64,000 nucleotides of DNA from Eumeta japonica (Eukaryota > Arthropoda > Insecta > Lepidoptera > Psychidae), in the NCBI GenBank assembly GCA_005406025.1, contig BGZK01000155.1:186001-250000 (forward strand), written 5' to 3'. Each line of letters opens with the position of its first letter. The first letter of the stretch is position 1. Below are positions 58,546-64,000 of this stretch, in pieces. The position numbers and the translations under genes are program-made. A model generated the notes under the pieces. It was not told where the DNA came from. It did no database searches and worked only from the letters and a program-made list of their open reading frames with translations.

Positions 58546-61535
58546 ATAACAACTTCTATTTGTGTCGGTGTTAAAAACTATCAGTATCAACCGCGGGCTA
58601 CATGTAAAAACAAATTACAAATTATGTCAAACAAATTTTGTCCAGTAAATCAATCGATAATACAAAATATGCGATATTTTATTAACGAAAATGAGGATGA
58701 AAACATTTTACACGGGTAATCTGGAATATAATAAAATTTTCCAAACAAGTTCGATCTATCTATATCAAAAACAGAATGCCGTTATGAGAATACCATTTTA
58801 CTGCGCTTTTGCGCATTCTCCATTAACGATATTTATTAAATTTATTCCATGTACAATAAATCTAAAAATTAATTAAGATAAGAATAAATAAAGGAAGCGA
58901 TTTACTCAAACTTATAACAATAACCCCACAATGCAATAACAATATATTTCTAAGACGAAAAAGCAGACACACCTAAAAGGAACACGGCGAAAAAAAACGC
59001 GGAAAAAAATATTTACTAGGACGTTTTCCATATTAATGCGGGCGAAGCTGCGAGCGCTGTCGGTAACGGAATATTATTATAACGGAATATTATAATATAT
59101 TAATATTATTATCATCGACACCATTATATAGTAAGTCATGTTTTTTTTTTATCAAGCTAAATATTTATTATACTTCCCAGAGTGTCCGCCAAAATGTGCT
59201 GTAAACTGCTTCGAAAAGAGACAATGCTGTGAACGAAGGCTCTGTATTTATGTAGTAGGAACTCAAGGTTCTAATGGCTTCCACTAAAAAATTATTACTG
59301 AGTAATCGAGTGGTCGACGGCGGATATTGACTATTCATTATGCATTAGCCCGCCCACGTCCTTCGTAAACAGCATTTATTTTTATTGGTTAGTGTCCGAT
59401 TAACCCCGTCCGATTTACTATAGAATTTAAATTCGGATGGCATACGCCGTCTGTTAAAAAAAAAAGCCTCGCTTTCAAGGACGTAGACAAAATTTCATTT
59501 AGGGAAAGTCCTTCAAAGCAAAAGTTAAGAAAAAAAAATTTTTTTCTTTGTTTCCGATGCTCAGGGGCCGGGGAATACTCCACCCCGTTTCCGGGTGTCT
59601 GGCTACGCCCATGCTCGCGTTAGTTTATACTTTGTGTTGTTTTAGGTTGTTTATGTTACACATGAGTTATCTATTCGGTAACTGTTACACCAAAAATATC
59701 TCGGGACTACATGAATAACGAAACAGAACTGGTGATAATGTACGTTTGTACAGAAATTATTCAAAAGCGTATTATGTAGATCAACTATCTTTACTGTATT
59801 GTGTTTACTAAAATTGAATAAATAAGCACAAATTATATTATTTTATTTTGTAACTAGCAAAGAATCATAAAAAGCATTGATGGAAAATGGTTGAGGAAGA
59901 TTTTAGAACCAGATGGTGTTACGCGTGTGGCCTATTTATATATGTCGGACTTATACAACAATAATAAGAAAATCATTAATATTATTATTTACAGTCGTCG
60001 AATTTAGTCAAAGTTTGTGCGCCTCTAACGCAAAGCGTTCTTTGTCTAGCCTAGTCAAAGTCATACAATTTTATGTACTTAAATTGTCTATTATATCCAT
60101 ATTACACCTGTAGGGCACATTGAGCACCTGCACAAATATATGTATATTAAGAAGAAAACTATTATTATCACATTTGCTATAGTTGAAAAGCATTTATATT
60201 ATTTATTAGAAAAAAATTGCTTATTAAAATTCAATGTACTTTCGAATGTCCGTGTTTATGGATCATATATGTAGTTACAATAACAGTCGAAAATCTTCAT
60301 GCATCAGTAACATTTTTTTTTAGCTTTAGAATCACTGTATTTATCATTATCGTAACATAATTAGCATAATTGATGTGATTTATTAATAAAAAAAATGTAT
60401 TTTTCAAAACTCTTTATTATAAGCATACATTTGAGTTGTTTAGTGGATGCGCCACTAACGTTCAACGTCAACAGCACTTCAAATCGATTAAAGTATTAAC
60501 ATTGCTTGGTGCATGAAAATGTCATTGTAACTTCTTATACTTGTATATTTAGTAGTTTGTCTATTGTTTCATTTTTTATGAGTTCTTGAGGACAACATTT
60601 TTTTATTATTCAGGTAATAATTATATCTGGATATCTGGATGAAATATAAAATTTATTTTTATTTAATAAACCTTATGAGGCGAGATGATCTAATAATTAT
60701 TTGTATTATAAAAACTTTTAAAAAAGTATATTTACCGATTCACCGAAACCTATCACTCAAATAACGCAGAAAGATGTAAAAAAAGAGAAAATAAAGTTAA
60801 GTGAAAAAGCAGCCAGGTGTAAGTTCCAACGCGCAGCATCTTATTAATAAACGTTCATTTTCCGCGCTCTGCAGAGCTAGACGCGTAGCTTTCAGTGTCG
60901 TAAGTGCTCGTAGAATAAATAGAAAGCAATAGTACGGGACTGATATTAACCAACGAAATACCAAACGTCAGCAAACCTCAATACAATACATTTAGTTTTC
61001 TATCCGTTTACGGGAATAGAAAACCACCTGCCTAACCCTGTTGGACTACTCCGGTATAGCTGAGAGATGAAATACATTACATTCGTTTGGACAACAAATC
61101 GACGTTTCAAATCAATCAGTACCTGTGGCCGTAATTTTGAAAAATAGCAGTCGATCCATGCCGATTCGCGTTGCTGTCCGCGGGCAAATCTCCTCGTAAT
61201 CGCGTGATCTATTCGTGATACCGTGATTCCACGTTAGAAGAATAATATATAGGGATGAGAGTGCAAAACGATTTATATCCGATTCAAACGATTCGTACAT
61301 CAATTTTTAGGGTCTATCTTAGATGTTAATGTAATCTAGTAATAAATTGATACAGCTCAAGCAAGAATTAAATACAAAAAAAGGTACACGTATAGCAAAA
61401 ATTAAAAAAGATTTTATAGAAAGCTCAATAAATCTAAGTTAGACACTGGCCAGCAAAAAGATAGTAATTAAGAAAAAATGTTTTACTCTTTCACGCGATA
61501 TTGATTGAAATGTTACGTACTCTTAGTCTTACTGT
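58546..61535. other. AT-rich stretch, one Helitron-like tail scrap
   Basis: At 59037-59058 AATGCGGGCGAAGCTGCGAG matches the hairpin tail of the Helitron-like family. No gene is recognised. A small GC-rich patch lies at 60.83-60.91 kb. Confidence 0.4.
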
Positions 61536-61539
61536 TTCA

Positions 61540-62972
61540 TCTATATATATAAAAGAAAGTCGTGTTAGTTACACTTTTTATAACCCAAGAACGGCTGCAC
61601 CGATGTGGCTGAAAATTAGTGGGTAGGTAGATTAGAGCCAGGAAACGGACATAGGATACTGTTTATCCCGTTAGGGGTTGTTGGTATCGATAAAATTGGA
61701 CAAATGACTGGCAACCGGTAATTAATTATGCAAAAAATTTACATACGAAATATTAAATCTACTGTTTTAATTTCAGGTTAAGAAACTACAAAGAAAGTTA
61801 GCTCAATTAATTATTACGCATATCGTTTGATGATTCGTCAAAATGCTGACAACTATTTGCTGCGGTTTCGTCGATTGTTTGAGCAGTATTGCGTCGACAT
61901 GTATGTCAAAATAGAAACGGAACGTTTAAATTTCATTAGGTTGAACCAAGCCAAACTGCGTTCTGAGGAGTACATCCATTTACGTGATGCAGTTAGTACT
62001 GAAGGAAATGCAGCTAATATTGGCCGATTAACTATTCTGCCGGCGACGTACATTGGTAGTCCACGTCATATGCATGAATAAGCACAAGATGCAATGACAT
62101 ATGTTCGTCATTACGGTCGGTTAGATCTCTTTATTACTTTTACCTGTAATCCAAAATGAATAGAAATTATTCAGTTGCTGCTTCCCGGACAAACATCAAG
62201 TGATAGTCACGACATCACAGCACGTATATTCAGGCAAAAAATTCGGTCCCTTATGAACTTCATTGTTAAACAACGCGTCTTTGGAGATACTCGATGCTGG
62301 ATGTATTCAATCGACTGGCAAAAGCGAGGCCTGCCGCACACACACATTCTTATTTGGTTAGCGGAAAGAATTCAGCCTGACTAAATAGATGATACCATAT
62401 GTGCCGAGATTCCTGATCATGAAGCCGATCCAGACCTATATGATGTTGTTATTAAAAATATGATTCATTTACCGTGTGGCGCCATCAATCCCCAATCACC
62501 TTGCATGGTCGATGGAAAGTGCTCTAAACGATATCCACGGAAATTCACGGCGGAGACCGTCACTGGCAACGATGGTTATCCGCTGTATCGGCGTCGATCA
62601 CCAGATGACAACGATCAAACTGTCACAACAAAAGTGAAAAGAATGGATTTCGTTGTCGACAACAGTTGGATTGTTCCATGTTCGCCACTTATTTCTAAAA
62701 CGTTCAAGACACATTGCAACGTTGAGTACTGCAATTCAGTAAAGTTCATAAAATATATTTGCAAATATGTCACGAAAGGCAGCGATATGGCGGTTTTTGG
62801 ATTGCAATCCTCAAATACCAACGATGAAATTTCACGCTATTAAGTTGGTCGTTATGTGAACTGTAATGAAGCGATTTGGCGTATATTCGCATTCCCTATT
62901 CAGGAACGTCATCCTACGGGCGCTACGGTTCCGTCACGACTACGCACAAAAGGGTATTATATAACCGTATAG
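61540..62972 (+). mobile_element. Helitron, 5' end and Rep (HUH) coding region, truncated
   Basis: The element seems to start at TC (61540-61541) after an A, running TCTATATATATAAAAGAAAG, as in lepidopteran Helitrons. From about 61.78 kb one plus-strand frame reads the Helitron N-terminal and Rep domain: YRLMIRQNADNYLLRFRRLF, LRSEEYIHLRDAV, ILPATYIGSPRHMHE, RLDLFITFTCNPK. Next comes WQKRGLPHTHILIWL with the HUH metal-binding motif (HTH). Then follow CMVDGKCSKRYPRKF, HCNVEYCNS, KYICKYVTKGSD (tyrosine/lysine block for nicking), then ISRY, stop, VGRYVNCNEAIW and RIFAFPIQERHPTGATVPS. The frame holds stops at 62079, 62157, 62382 and 62841 but no frameshift over about 1.15 kb. The helicase domain is missing: at about 62.97 kb homology ends and simple repeats follow. 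Confidence 0.93.
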
Positions 62973-63048
62973 CTACGATCTGTCGATCAAACGCTTTGTC
63001 GATCAGTCTAAAGGTCGATCGATGGAGCGGATCGAGAGGATTCCCAGC

Positions 63049-63336
63049 GTTGGTCGAGGCGTTGGCCGAGGCGTTTTCGCAAGCGTTGGTCGAGACGTTG
63101 GCGGAAGCGTTGGCGCAAGCGTTGGCGCAAGCATTGGCGGAAGCGTTGGCGGAAGCGTTGGTGCAAGCGATGGCGCAAGCGATGGCGCAAGCGATGGCGC
63201 AAGCGATGGCGCAAGCGATGGCGCAAGCGATGGCGCAAGCGATGGCGCAAGCGATGGCGCAAGCGATGGCGCAAGGGATGGCGCAAGCATTTGTGCAAGC
63301 GTGTGCGCAAGCGTTGACGCAAGCATTGGCTTTTTC
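63049..63336 (+). repeat. 12 bp GC-rich minisatellite, about 23 units
   Basis: The unit is GATGGCGCAAGC. Ten consecutive units at 63169-63288 are identical except for one base. Units to either side diverge (GTTGGCGGAAGC, GTTGGTCGAGGC on the left; ATTTGTGCAAGC, GTGTGCGCAAGC on the right). Because the period is a multiple of three, frames stay open on both strands: 155 and 110 codons plus, 107 and 104 codons minus. Those repetitive products are artefacts, not genes. The GC content contrasts sharply with the surroundings. Confidence 0.97.
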
Positions 63337-63755
63337 AGATTAGTAGATTGGTAAATCGGTAGATTATTGTTTCGTAAGTTGATAGATTAAAAAAATAGTA
63401 TATTCGATTGCCAGTCTGCTAATCTGCCGATCAACAAATCTATTTATCTGTCAATTAGTTAATTGCTCAATTTACTAATCTACCAGTCTATTACTATACG
63501 AATATACCAATCTACCAATTTATTAATACACCAATTTATTATCCTACCAATCTAGGCAGATTAATAGACTGGTAAAATGAATTGGTCTACTAATCTACAA
63601 ATCTAATAATCTACCAATCTAACAAACTTCAAATCTAACAATCAACAATCACACCAATCTAATAAACGACCTATCTATAAATATACTAATCTACCAATGC
63701 ACCAATCTATCCATCTAGCAATCTATCATTTTTCAAATCTATTAATCTACACATC
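63337..63755. repeat. Degenerate AATCTACC-type short-period repeat with strand switches
   Basis: Irregular repeats of about 9-11 bases around CCAATCTA/AATCTACC. At 63340-63400 and again near 63555-63590 the motif appears in reverse complement (GTAGATTGGTA, GCAGATTAATAGACTGGT); elsewhere it is forward. No coding. Confidence 0.85.
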
Positions 63756-64000
63756 TATTAATTTTACCGTAACCGTACCATAACTGTAGCGTACCCGTAT
63801 CGTATCCGTACTTACCAAACGTGAAATATGTTATTTTTTAATATTACTTATTGTCCATAATCGTATTGCAACCTAACGCAATTGTTCCGCTAGCGTACTG
63901 CAATTGTACCGCAACCGTATGGCAACCGTATCGCAATCTCACCGCAATCGTAACCGTCCGATAACAGTATGGTAATTGTATCACAACCGTACAACAACCG
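63756..64000 (+). repeat. Degenerate CAACCGTATCG-type repeat running off the window
   Basis: About ten-base units such as CCGTAACCGTAC, GCAACCGTATGG, GCAACCGTATCG and CACAACCGTA. The array is interrupted near 63.81-63.86 kb by AT-rich sequence and continues to the window end, so its true length is unknown. Confidence 0.85.

Noticed and set aside
62876..63354. Open frames of 104-155 codons on both strands rich in Ala/Gln/Leu, Gly/Ser/Asp or Ser/Leu/Ala/Pro
   Set aside because: All are translations of the 12 bp minisatellite, whose period is a multiple of three; open frames in both directions are expected and carry no coding evidence.
1..64000. CRISPR arrays, operons, ribosome binding sites or other prokaryotic features
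   Set aside because: The window is clearly eukaryotic nuclear DNA; the only regular repeats are satellites with no spacer structure.

Overview
This window looks like AT-rich insect nuclear DNA, most probably from a moth or butterfly. The reasons are the base composition, the absence of any bacterial-style gene packing, and the repeats. Several copies of a dispersed repeat that I associate with Lepidoptera are present (arm beginning like AAAACCGGCCAAGTGC, then AGGGTTCCGTAGT; 3.7-4.5 kb, 42.7-43.6 kb reversed, 54.2-55.0 kb). They sit with Helitron tails, irritans-type mariner, piggyBac, RTE and Jockey-type LINE debris. The order-level call rests on memory of these families, not on a search.

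I found no convincing host protein-coding gene, rRNA gene or functional tRNA gene. Almost every short open frame is chance or lies inside a decayed transposon. The window reads as an intergenic or long-intron stretch built from nested, broken mobile elements.

Layout: 0.86-2.4 kb RTE-clade LINE remnant (-); 3.7-4.5 kb dispersed repeat with an internal duplication; 5.4-6.3 kb tandem repeats, the second part an array of about 79 bp units packed with heat-shock-element pentamers; 6.9-8.2 kb Jockey-type LINE (-); 12.0-13.0 kb mariner (-); 14.9-15.3 kb long foldback palindrome; 16.4-17.1 kb another LINE reverse transcriptase (+); 18.0-18.35 kb weak mariner (-), followed by a 28 bp hairpin; 19.9-20.1 kb tRNA-derived SINE; 26.1-27.4 kb Jockey-family copy (+); 27.5-28.3 kb inverted-repeat element with a CA tract; 28.8-29.3 and 31.9-32.4 kb Helitron-like non-autonomous pieces; 31.3-31.55 kb mariner N-terminus (-). 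From 35 to 43 kb lie scattered GC-rich patches, a 260 bp direct repeat pair and Helitron tails. From 45.1 to 46.7 kb is the best-preserved Jockey-family copy (-). A piggyBac 3' half with a terminal TTAA lies at 52.0-53.1 kb (-). A possible LTR plus primer-binding site is at 56.2-56.4 kb.

The right end is the most striking part. A Helitron Rep open frame (61.54-62.95 kb), with its 5' TC terminus and HUH motif, is cut off. It is followed without a gap by three unrelated short-period repeats: a GC-rich 12 bp minisatellite, a degenerate AATCTACC-type repeat that changes strand, and a CAACCGTAT-type repeat running off the window.

The elements do not form a pathway. They record successive insertions and decay. 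The observations most worth following are the heat-shock-element minisatellite, the triple satellite block in the Helitron, the foldback at 15 kb and the palindrome with splice-site-like ends at 18.5 kb.
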